Below are positions 1 to 6,164 of a stretch of DNA of 6,170 bases, in pieces. Numbering within the stretch: the stretch's first letter is position 1; each line of letters opens with the position of its first letter. The notes below the pieces were generated by a model, which saw only the letters and a program-made list of their open reading frames with translations, was not told the origin of the DNA and made no database searches. Both the position numbers and the translations under genes were made by a program. Origin of the DNA: an uncultured Alphaproteobacteria bacterium (GTDB lineage: Bacteria > Pseudomonadota > Alphaproteobacteria > CAAHEQ01 > UBA3637); NCBI GenBank assembly GCA_937888725.1, contig CALARE010000022.1, positions 1-6,170 on the forward strand, in the 5' to 3' direction.

Positions 1-30
1 GTGTAAAAAAAACGACCCTTTTTTTTACAC
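1..30. terminator. Perfect A/T-rich hairpin at the window edge, possible terminator
   Basis: Bases 1-12 (GTGT followed by eight A) are exactly complementary to 19-30 (eight T followed by ACAC), with a 6-nt loop. The stem may continue to the left, outside the window. On either strand an A-run enters the hairpin and a T-run leaves it, as in bidirectional terminators of AT-rich genomes. However, the stem is mostly A-U and the T-run lies inside the stem, so the call is uncertain. It could end a gene lying to the left and converging on pepN. Confidence 0.4.
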
Positions 31-147
31 ACTTTAAATTCCCTCACAACCCATAAAATCCAACACTTGTAGCCAATTTACAAATTGAGTAATTTTAAAT
101 CTTTTTTGATTTGGGATAAAAATAACCTATTGATTTTATTAGATTCA

Positions 148-189
148 AAAAAGCGAGAAAATTTAATGCATTAAATTTTCCCACTTTTT
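148..189. terminator. Palindrome-centred hairpin, possible second bidirectional terminator
   Basis: Bases 157-180 form a perfect 24-bp palindrome centred on TGCA (GAAAATTTAA / TTAAATTTTC arms). Allowing two mismatches, pairing extends outward to an A-run at 148-152 and a T-run at 185-189, giving a hairpin that ends in a U-tract on either strand. It lies just beyond the stronger pepN terminator and could act as a backup, or end transcription of a convergent gene to the left. A perfect palindrome could also be a dyad-binding site or a dispersed repeat, and the sequence does not distinguish these. Confidence 0.45.
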
Positions 190-208
190 ATAAAAAACAT
201 ACAAAATT

Positions 209-255
209 AAAAACAAAAAAACGCACAACAACCAGCTATGCGTTTTTTTGTTTTT
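209..255 (-). terminator. Intrinsic terminator of the Sel1-pepN operon
   Basis: A perfect 17-bp inverted repeat pairs 209-225 with 239-255 across a 13-nt loop. The base of the loop is closed by the GC-containing ACGCA/TGCGT segment, followed by a T-rich run (seven T, G, five T) on the strand that leaves the hairpin. It begins 7 nt beyond the pepN stop codon in the direction of pepN transcription, the expected place for a Rho-independent terminator. It is nearly symmetric, so it could also stop plus-strand transcription from the left. Confidence 0.85.
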
Positions 256-262
256 CTAACAA

Positions 263-2776
263 TTAAAGCATCCGTTCAACCGTTTCTCTTGACACAGGTG
301 AAAGGCTTTTATCAGCAACAACAGATTGCAATACAGCTTTTGCTGATGCCTTTGTTTGATCATCAAATTTGCGGTATTTTGCAAATGCCGTGAACAATCT
401 TGCCGCCAAATGCGGATTAATTTTATCAATTTTCAAACATTCTTTTGCATAAAAGTCGTAGCCTTCTGGTGTATTGAATGATGCCAAATTGCCTGCAAAT
501 GCCCCCAATAGTCCACGCACTTTATTTGGGTTTTTATAATCAAATTTTGGATGGGTAATTAAATTTTTCACCGTTTCAAGTGTATTGATTGAGATATTTC
601 TCGCTTGTACAGCAAACCATTTATTCAACACCAAATCATCCATTTCATACATTTGATAGAATTTTTTAAGTGCTTTTTCAGCCTCTGGCAAATTATTATT
701 CACCAAAATACTGAGTGCTGATAATCTATCTGTTAAATTATTAGCCGTTTTAAATTGTTTATACACCAAATCTCTACGATTTGTAAGAGCTAAATAACCC
801 AACGCCATATTTTTAATAGAACGAGCTGCAAAAGAGGCATTATCAGGTGTATAGTCACCTTTAAGATTGTTACTTTTATAAACTTTTAACAATTCTTTTT
901 CAAAAGCCAAAGCAAATGCCTGACGCATCATTTGACGCACAACCTTAATCTTATGCATATTCACGATATCAGCTTTATCATATAAATCTTCCTCAGTTGG
1001 CAAAGCAATTGCACGTGCGATGAAGGCTTTATCCAACCCCTTTTGTGTCAAATAGGCACCCAAGGCTTTAATCACAGGCATATTTGGTTTTTGCTCACCC
1101 TTTTCAACCATATTAGCCATTACATCCATGGCATATTGATGACCTACCTCATAACGATTAAATAAATCAGAGTCATATTTCATCAAGTGGAGCCGTTCAT
1201 CCTTTGTATATTTAATATCCAATGTAATTGGTGAAGTAAAGAAACGGTTAATTGACAACACAGGTTTTTCCTTTAACCCCTTAAATGTAAATGATTGCAC
1301 CTTATGTCTTAAGATAAAGGTACCTGTTTTTATATCTTTCCCATTTTTACCTACAAGACCATATTGAAGCGGAATAACAAATGGCTTTTTAGATGTTTTA
1401 TGCGATTGTTTAAAGGTAACAGTATAAACACCATCAACAAATGATGTTATAACCTTGACCGTTGGACGACCCGCCACAGAATACCAAGATTTAAAATCAG
1501 TTAAATCTTGCCCTGAAGCATCCTCAATCGCACGCACAAAATCATCAATTGTAACAGCCTCACCATCATGACGCTTAAAGTATAAAGCACACCCTTTCAT
1601 AAACGCCTCTTTTCCAACAATAGAGCGTTGCATACGGATCACTTCAGCCCCTTTTTCATAAATTGTACTGGTATAAAAATTATCAATTTCATGATAAGAG
1701 TCAGGACGAACTGGGTGAGCTAATGGCCCATCATCTTCGGGAAATTGTGTTGCCCTTAACGCACTGACATCATCAATACGGGCTACAGAACGTGAAAATG
1801 TATCATACCCATACTCTGAATCTCTAAAGACGGTAAACCCTTCTTTTAACGACAGTTCAAACCAACTTCTTAATGTCACCCTATCCCCTGAATAGTTGTG
1901 AAAATATTCATGTGCAATCACATGATCGATATATTCATAAGAGGCATCAGTTGCTGTATCTGGTGAGGCTAATAATGCTGCATCATTAAAAATATTGAGT
2001 GATTTATTTTCCATCGCACCAGCATTAAAATGTGAAACAGCAACAATTGAAAAGCGATTTAAATCATATTCTAAACCAAAAACATCTTCATCCCATTTCA
2101 TAGCACGTTTCAAAGCATCTAATGCAAACGTAAGACGATCTTGTTTACCCCGTTCGCAATAAAGATTTAAAGAAACCTCTTTCCCCGACATGGTTGTATA
2201 AGTGTCAGAAATCGTATCCAAATCACCCGCAACAAGGGCAAATAAATAACATGGTTTATTAAACGGATCTTCAAAAACAACCGTATCGCCTGTATCTTGA
2301 ATCTTATTCCCATTTGATAAAAGAACTGGATATTTTTTGCGATCAGCATGAATGGTAACAATAAACTTACTTGGCACATCTGAATGATCGGGATAGTATG
2401 TGATTGAACGAAATCCCTCTGGCTCGCACTGGGTGCAAAAAATATCATTCGACACATAAAGCCCCATCAAACGGGTATTGCCCTCTGGGTTAATTTCAAC
2501 CGTCGTTTCAAGTAAAAATGAGGTGTTTTTGGGATGAAGTATGAGTGAATTTTCATCCAATTCATAAGCTGATTTTGAAAGCGTTTCCCCATCTAATTTA
2601 ATAGACAAAAGTTTCATATACTGACCATTTAAAAGCAAATCTTTTGAAGTGTCTACATCCTCAAAGTGAAGTTTTGCTTTAACAATTGTTTTTTGCTTAT
2701 CAAGTGTAAAATCAAGTTCTGTCAATGGTAATTTATAATGTGGTGCTATGTAATCTTTTCTATATTTTAAAGCCAT
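263..2776 (-). CDS. pepN: Aminopeptidase N (M1 family zinc metallopeptidase)
   Basis: Cytoplasmic zinc aminopeptidase that removes N-terminal residues from peptides during the final steps of protein turnover. It is 837 aa from the chosen start, close to E. coli PepN (about 870). Order seen: N-terminal beta-sheet domain beginning KYRKDY, GAMEN substrate-binding motif at 253-257, HEYFH zinc motif at 289-293 (zinc His289 and His293, catalytic Glu290), third zinc ligand Glu312 in SLKEG, and catalytic Tyr373 in STIYEKGAE. The long helical C-terminal domain typical of the PepN subfamily follows. No signal peptide is present. Two ATGs lie 6 nt apart (2782 and 2776). The AGGA element is 2 nt from the first and 8 nt from the second, so I chose the second; starting at 2782 adds Met-Lys. 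It lies 24 nt after the Sel1 gene, so the two are probably cotranscribed, and a strong terminator follows. All catalytic residues are intact. Confidence 0.97.
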   Translation of the reverse strand: MALKYRKDYIAPHYKLPLTELDFTLDKQKTIVKAKLHFEDVDTSKDLLLNGQYMKLLSIKLDGETLSKSAYELDENSLILHPKNTSFLLETTVEINPEGNTRLMGLYVSNDIFCTQCEPEGFRSITYYPDHSDVPSKFIVTIHADRKKYPVLLSNGNKIQDTGDTVVFEDPFNKPCYLFALVAGDLDTISDTYTTMSGKEVSLNLYCERGKQDRLTFALDALKRAMKWDEDVFGLEYDLNRFSIVAVSHFNAGAMENKSLNIFNDAALLASPDTATDASYEYIDHVIAHEYFHNYSGDRVTLRSWFELSLKEGFTVFRDSEYGYDTFSRSVARIDDVSALRATQFPEDDGPLAHPVRPDSYHEIDNFYTSTIYEKGAEVIRMQRSIVGKEAFMKGCALYFKRHDGEAVTIDDFVRAIEDASGQDLTDFKSWYSVAGRPTVKVITSFVDGVYTVTFKQSHKTSKKPFVIPLQYGLVGKNGKDIKTGTFILRHKVQSFTFKGLKEKPVLSINRFFTSPITLDIKYTKDERLHLMKYDSDLFNRYEVGHQYAMDVMANMVEKGEQKPNMPVIKALGAYLTQKGLDKAFIARAIALPTEEDLYDKADIVNMHKIKVVRQMMRQAFALAFEKELLKVYKSNNLKGDYTPDNASFAARSIKNMALGYLALTNRRDLVYKQFKTANNLTDRLSALSILVNNNLPEAEKALKKFYQMYEMDDLVLNKWFAVQARNISINTLETVKNLITHPKFDYKNPNKVRGLLGAFAGNLASFNTPEGYDFYAKECLKIDKINPHLAARLFTAFAKYRKFDDQTKASAKAVLQSVVADKSLSPVSRETVERML

Positions 2777-2784
2777 TTTCATTT

Positions 2785-2790
2785 TCCTTT
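2785..2790 (-). promoter_or_regulatory. Ribosome binding site of pepN
   Basis: On the minus strand this reads AAAGGA. It sits only 2 nt before the ATG at 2782 but 8 nt before the ATG at 2776, which favours the second ATG as the main start. Confidence 0.6.
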
Positions 2791-2800
2791 CATCATCATA

Positions 2801-3448
2801 TTATTTTAAAACTTTATTCATCCAAAAAGCCGCTTTATCCGCATCAGGAGCTATCCCCTCGGCACCCATTTTATAGATAAGTGCCAACCCCTTTATTGCC
2901 CGTTGATGTCCTTTATTAGCGGCTTTTTCATAATATAAAATTGCTTGAGAAATCCCCTGACCTGCCTCATAGCCACGGTCTAGATACACGCCATAAGCGT
3001 ACTCTGCCTCAACAAAACCAGCATCTGCAGCCTTTTTCATCCAAAAGAGAGCTTGTTTTCTATTTTCTTTAATCTTATCACCAGTATCATATAAAAGAGC
3101 AAGCTCGTATTGTGCTTGTGGCAACCCAAGTTCAGCAGACCTTGTTAAAAACTGTTTTGATGCGTCAAAATCCCGCATCCCCTTTACCTCATTTTTTTTA
3201 TAAAGCATACCTAAATAATAACTGCTCAATCTTGAAACGGATATATCCTTTGACCGTTCAGACAAAAGATAAAACCGTTCAGCTCTTTTAAATTCCCCAT
3301 TAAAATCAGCTTGTTGTGCGATTTGAAATTGCTCCATTGGAGATAAAAAGAAATCTTTTGTCACCCCATAGATAACCCCACCTAACGACAATATTGTCAG
3401 TGTGAAAAGAAAACTGGAAAATCGAGCTCCTTTTTTTATCTTTAACAT
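2801..3448 (-). CDS. Membrane-anchored Sel1-like repeat (TPR-type) protein
   Basis: A 215-aa protein of unknown specific function. Residues 1-9 are basic (K3, K5, K6, R9) and about 10-29 are hydrophobic, giving a signal anchor or uncleaved signal; no lipobox cysteine is visible. Most of the protein should therefore be periplasmic and tethered to the inner membrane. About four Sel1-type repeats follow, at roughly 72-108, 109-144, 145-180 and 181-215. They are recognisable by alternating A-x-Y-x-L-A-L-L-Y-like and A-x-x-W-x-x-K-A-A-x-x-G helices (for example LALLYDTG and FWMKKAADAG). Sel1 repeats form alpha-solenoid scaffolds for protein-protein contacts, and no enzyme motif is present. The ATG is preceded by AGGGG with a 7-nt spacer. 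It is first in an operon with pepN, 24 nt apart. The family call is firm, but the partner and pathway cannot be read from the sequence. Confidence 0.88.
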   Translation of the reverse strand: MLKIKKGARFSSFLFTLTILSLGGVIYGVTKDFFLSPMEQFQIAQQADFNGEFKRAERFYLLSERSKDISVSRLSSYYLGMLYKKNEVKGMRDFDASKQFLTRSAELGLPQAQYELALLYDTGDKIKENRKQALFWMKKAADAGFVEAEYAYGVYLDRGYEAGQGISQAILYYEKAANKGHQRAIKGLALIYKMGAEGIAPDADKAAFWMNKVLK

Positions 3449-3455
3449 TTCTTTT

Positions 3456-3460
3456 CCCCT
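3456..3460 (-). promoter_or_regulatory. Ribosome binding site of the Sel1-repeat gene
   Basis: On the minus strand this reads AGGGG, 7 nt before the ATG at 3448. It supports that start over any internal one. Confidence 0.7.
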
Positions 3461-3489
3461 TTACAAATAAATAAAAGCTATGGTATAAA
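3461..3489 (+). promoter_or_regulatory. Candidate sigma-70 promoter for murL-murD2
   Basis: TTACAA (3461-3466) and TATAAA (3484-3489) are separated by an ideal 17-nt spacer. The -10 is preceded by TGG, giving an extended -10 (TG-N-TATAAA). Transcription would start near 3496 and leave a leader of about 65 nt before the TTG start of murL. No operator or riboswitch-like structure is evident in that leader. Confidence 0.55.
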
Positions 3490-3512
3490 AGAACCAACAA
3501 TTCATTTTGTAA
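3482..3512 (-). promoter_or_regulatory. Candidate promoter for the Sel1-pepN operon
   Basis: On the minus strand TTACAA (3512-3507) is followed after 19 nt by TATACC (3487-3482), or after 18 nt by TTATAC. The -10 match is only fair and the spacer is long, so this is tentative. It uses the same bases as the -10 of the plus-strand candidate, so the two would compete for polymerase. Confidence 0.3.
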
Positions 3513-3544
3513 AAAATTTGCTTTATTTTTAGTTTTTACATTTT

Positions 3545-3551
3545 AGAAGGA
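3545..3551 (+). promoter_or_regulatory. Ribosome binding site that sets the TTG start of murL
   Basis: AGAAGGA is the only good Shine-Dalgarno match upstream of the murL frame, 9 nt before TTG at 3561. The spacer is almost pure A, with a run of nine A at 3551-3559. The nearby GTG at 3563 is out of frame, and the first in-frame ATG is 48 codons further in, beyond conserved sequence. Confidence 0.65.
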
Positions 3552-3560
3552 AAAAAAAAT

Positions 3561-4871
3561 TTGTGCAAGGCTTTTTCTTATAAAAAATATGATTTCAACC
3601 CCCAAAATGGGGTTTTATCATTAACCTATGAATTTGGTGAATACACATTTGTTGAAAATATCACATTTCCTAATGCACCTTTTGACTTATCACATGAGCA
3701 AAAAATGGCATTGAATGAGATTTTTTTTCTCACACATATTGCTTTTGGGATTAGTTATTATAAAGCATTTTGCCCCAAAGAACTTGAAATTTTATCTGGC
3801 ACATTATCTAAAAACGAAGCTCAATTTTTCAACCAATTTTATTTACAAGGGCTGGGGGAATTTGCTGTTCGAAATAACTTAAACCTTCAAAATCAGATTA
3901 ATTTTCCCTTTAAGGATAACTTTAAAAGAGAAGTTTTATCACTTGATTTAAAAAATAGATTCCTCGTTCCTATTGGTGGTGGAAAAGATTCATGTGTGAG
4001 CCTAGAACTTTTAAAAAAAACACATCACGAAATCACTGCCATTTCTATTGGCACTGCCCGCCCAATTGAAGAATGTATCCAAACTGCTGGAGTTAAATCC
4101 TTGCTCATTTATCGCAAAATTGATGATACACTCATTGAGCTAAATAAAAAAGGCATTGTTTACAACGGACATGTCCCTATCACAGGATTGCTCGCCTTTT
4201 TACTATGGGCAAGTGCTGTTTTATACGATTATAGATATATTGCTATGAGCACAGAAAGTTCCGCTAATAGCGAAAATATGAAACAAGGCTCCCTCAAAAT
4301 CAACCACCAATATAGCAAAAGTTTTTCCTTTGAAAGTGATTTTTATCATCTCACACAATCCGTTACACCTCGTTTTTTATATTTTTCACTCTTAAGACCT
4401 TTATCTGAATTAAAAATCGCTCAATTATTTGCACAGTATTGCCCCCGCTATTTTGATGTATTCACCAGCTGTAACAAAGCTTTTAAATTAGACAAAAGCA
4501 AACGATTAGATCGTTGGTGTGGCGAATGCGACAAATGCCGTTTTGTCTTTTTGGCACTCGCTCCCTTTATGAATAAAGAAAGTCTTATTAAAGCCGTTGG
4601 CAAAAACCCGCTAAACGACCTTAACAATTTAAATGGATATGAAGAATTATTGGGTTTAAGTGGACATAAACCTTTTGAATGCGTAGGAGAAATTGATGAG
4701 TGTCGCACGGCCTTTCATCTTTTATGCCAACATAATGACTATCAAAATGATGTGGTTATAAAAGCATTAAAGGATAAAGTCCCCACACCTAAAACTGATG
4801 TATTCCAACCAAATCCAGTGCATCAAATTCCAAAGGAGTTGTATGATGAAATTTCAAGATTTATCGGATAA
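3561..4871 (+). CDS. murL: MurL: UDP-N-acetylmuramoyl-L-alanyl-L-glutamate epimerase
   Basis: Cytoplasmic enzyme that inverts the terminal L-Glu of UDP-MurNAc-L-Ala-L-Glu to D-Glu. In the characterised Xanthomonas enzyme this needs ATP and Mg2+ and releases AMP and pyrophosphate. The 436-aa protein is near family size. Family-like stretches I recognise are GISYYKA (63-69), GLGEF (97-101), the PP-loop-like IGGGKDS (138-144), SANS then NHQYSKS (234-237, 248-254), SCN (303-305), and a Cys cluster WCGECDKC (319-326) followed by FLALAPF (330-336). GGGKDS resembles the ATP-pyrophosphatase loop, consistent with carboxylate adenylation. Cys304, 320, 323 and 326 could bind zinc, as in QueC; that is inference. 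The start is TTG, supported by AGAAGGA 9 nt upstream, with no closer ATG. Its end overlaps the next gene, murD2, by 26 nt. A QueC-like or other PP-loop enzyme is the alternative, but the specific motifs and the MurD partner argue strongly for MurL. Confidence 0.92.
   Translation: MCKAFSYKKYDFNPQNGVLSLTYEFGEYTFVENITFPNAPFDLSHEQKMALNEIFFLTHIAFGISYYKAFCPKELEILSGTLSKNEAQFFNQFYLQGLGEFAVRNNLNLQNQINFPFKDNFKREVLSLDLKNRFLVPIGGGKDSCVSLELLKKTHHEITAISIGTARPIEECIQTAGVKSLLIYRKIDDTLIELNKKGIVYNGHVPITGLLAFLLWASAVLYDYRYIAMSTESSANSENMKQGSLKINHQYSKSFSFESDFYHLTQSVTPRFLYFSLLRPLSELKIAQLFAQYCPRYFDVFTSCNKAFKLDKSKRLDRWCGECDKCRFVFLALAPFMNKESLIKAVGKNPLNDLNNLNGYEELLGLSGHKPFECVGEIDECRTAFHLLCQHNDYQNDVVIKALKDKVPTPKTDVFQPNPVHQIPKELYDEISRFIG
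4834..4838 (+). promoter_or_regulatory. Ribosome binding site of murD2 inside the end of murL
   Basis: AGGAG lies within murL codons and is followed by two adjacent in-frame ATGs, at 4843 (4-nt spacer) and 4846 (7-nt spacer). The second has the better spacing. Its position inside the upstream gene suggests translational coupling. Confidence 0.8.
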
Positions 4872-6108
4872 AACAATTGCTATTTGGGGTATGGGGAAAG
4901 AAGGACAAGCCATTTATCATGTCCTACAACAAAAAGTACCCTCAGCCTCCTTGCTAATTGTGGGTGAAGAAAACACAGCTGACATTTTAAAAGCTGATGT
5001 ACTGATAAAATCTCCTGGGGTTTCCCTTTACCGTGATGAAGTTCAAAACGCCATCCAACAAGGTGTTTTTTGCACCTCTGGAACGAACCTTTTTTTGAAA
5101 AACAAGTCTCCTAAAACAAAAGTGATTGCTGTAACAGGGACAAAAGGCAAAAGCACCACTTCATCCCTTTTATATCATACGCTTTTTCAGTTAGGGCTTC
5201 GTGTTGGACTTGCTGGAAATATTGGAAAACCGCTTATTGAATGTGTTGATGAGGATTTAGACATTGTTATTGCTGAATTATCAAGCTATCAAGCTGCTGA
5301 TATAAAGGGCGATATTGAAATGGCAATTTTGACAAATCTGTACCCTGAGCATTTACAATGGCATAAAACGCATGAACAGTATTATATGGATAAAATCAAC
5401 CTATTAAATCAAAGCAAATGCGTTATTATAAACGAAAAACAAGAACGTAGCCGTTTAAAAACAAACCATTTAACACAAAGAATGGGATTTAATACACAAA
5501 CAACTATACATCATAAAGAGGGGGCTTTTTTTGATGACAATACACGCCTTTTTAAATCAGATGGTATTTTATTAAAAGGTGAACATAACCTTGAAAATGC
5601 TTGTGCGGTTTTAACTGTACTTAAACAATTAAACCTCCCACTTGAAAAAGCACAAAACGCCTTTAAATCATTCAATCCCCTTCCCCATAGATTAGAGATT
5701 TTAGGACAAAAAGATGGGATAACTTTTGTTGATGATAGTATTTCAACAACACCTGAAACCGCTATTGCTGGTGTTAAAGCCTTTTTATCGTATCCTTTCA
5801 TTACACTCATCATTGGCGGTATGGACAGAGGACAAGATTATACCGAACTTATTCAATTTTTAACGACCCTATCTAAAAAAATATGCCTTATAACGCTACC
5901 TGATACAGGTGAACGAGCTTATTTATCTGCAAAAGAAAAAGGCATTTTTTGCTTAAACGCAAATACAATGGCTGATGCTGTCAATCTTGCTAAAACATAC
6001 ACGGAAAAAGGGGGTATCGTTCTTTTATCCCCAGCAGCACCCAGCTATAATCTATATAAAAATTTTGAAGAACGGGGTCAAGATTTTAAAAAAAATATTT
6101 TCTTATAA
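4846..6108 (+). CDS. murD2: MurD2: UDP-N-acetylmuramoyl-L-alanine--L-glutamate ligase (MurD family)
   Basis: ATP-dependent cytoplasmic ligase adding glutamate to UDP-MurNAc-L-Ala; beside murL it is expected to use L-Glu rather than D-Glu. It is 420 aa (E. coli MurD 438; Xanthomonas MurD2 somewhat longer). Order seen: N-terminal UDP-binding Rossmann domain with GMGKEG (15-20); central Mur ligase domain with P-loop GTKGKSTT (98-105), ELSSYQ (144-149), TNLYPEHLQWH (163-173) and probable carbamylated Lys183; HNLENA (247-252) and PHRLE (280-284); C-terminal domain with DDSISTTP (296-303), GGMDRG (324-329) and LSPAAPSYN (394-402). Canonical MurD has DSKATN and a GG-x-x-K pattern where this has DSISTT and GGMDR, which fits a different glutamate-binding mode. 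The open frame extends back to ATG 4798, but AGGAG at 4834-4838 fixes the start at 4846 (or 4843). It overlaps murL by 26 nt in another frame. MurD-family membership is certain; the L-Glu preference is inferred from context and these residues. Confidence 0.9.
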   Translation: MKFQDLSDKTIAIWGMGKEGQAIYHVLQQKVPSASLLIVGEENTADILKADVLIKSPGVSLYRDEVQNAIQQGVFCTSGTNLFLKNKSPKTKVIAVTGTKGKSTTSSLLYHTLFQLGLRVGLAGNIGKPLIECVDEDLDIVIAELSSYQAADIKGDIEMAILTNLYPEHLQWHKTHEQYYMDKINLLNQSKCVIINEKQERSRLKTNHLTQRMGFNTQTTIHHKEGAFFDDNTRLFKSDGILLKGEHNLENACAVLTVLKQLNLPLEKAQNAFKSFNPLPHRLEILGQKDGITFVDDSISTTPETAIAGVKAFLSYPFITLIIGGMDRGQDYTELIQFLTTLSKKICLITLPDTGERAYLSAKEKGIFCLNANTMADAVNLAKTYTEKGGIVLLSPAAPSYNLYKNFEERGQDFKKNIFL

Positions 6109-6132
6109 ATTTATCTTGTTTAAAAAAAATGA

Positions 6133-6149
6133 ATATGCTACAAGCATAT
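6133..6149. repeat. Small hairpin after murD2
   Basis: ATATGCT (6133-6139) and AGCATAT (6143-6149) form a perfect 7-bp stem with a 3-nt loop, 24 nt after the murD2 stop. On the plus strand no T-run follows, so it is a poor terminator for murD2. On the minus strand a run of eight T follows shortly (complement of 6122-6129), so it could end a minus-strand gene to the right. Confidence 0.35.
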
Positions 6150-6158
6150 AAAATAATA

Positions 6159-6164
6159 TATAAT
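6159..6164 (+). promoter_or_regulatory. Possible -10 box at the window end
   Basis: TATAAT matches the sigma-70 -10 consensus exactly, but it lies in a stretch of alternating A and T where such matches arise by chance, and no convincing -35 lies 16-18 nt upstream. It may belong to a gene outside the window. Confidence 0.2.

Noticed and set aside
74..87. Short inverted repeat CAATTT/AAATTG
   Set aside because: Only 6 bp with a 2-nt loop in AT-rich DNA, so it is easily due to chance.
2167..2457. Minus-strand open frame of 96 codons within pepN
   Set aside because: It lies wholly inside the well-conserved pepN in another frame, has no ribosome site or recognisable domain, and is a by-product of the real gene.
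3306..3500. Minus-strand open frame of 64 codons over the start of the Sel1 gene
   Set aside because: It shares the strand but not the frame of the Sel1 gene, its product has no plausible domain, and the Sel1 frame has the ribosome site and clear repeats.
4013..4020. A8 run in murL as a programmed slippage or frameshift site
   Set aside because: The frame is intact on both sides, and such runs are common in this AT-rich sequence, so there is no sign of a programmed event.
3975..4538. MurL read as QueC (7-cyano-7-deazaguanine synthase) or a generic PP-loop protein
   Set aside because: The loop and Cys cluster are similar in kind, but QueC is much shorter and lacks GISYYKA, GLGEF and NHQYSKS. 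The overlapping MurD-family gene fits MurL.
4448..4708. Antisense open frame within murL
   Set aside because: It lies opposite the conserved Cys cluster and downstream region of MurL, and its product looks random.
4798..4845. Longer N-terminus for the MurD2 ligase starting at ATG 4798
   Set aside because: There is no ribosome site before 4798. The extra residues precede the normal Rossmann start and would deepen the overlap with murL, while AGGAG sits correctly before 4846.
5511..5813. Antisense open frame within murD2
   Set aside because: It lies opposite conserved ligase motifs (HNLENA, PHRLE, DDSISTTP), with no recognisable product.
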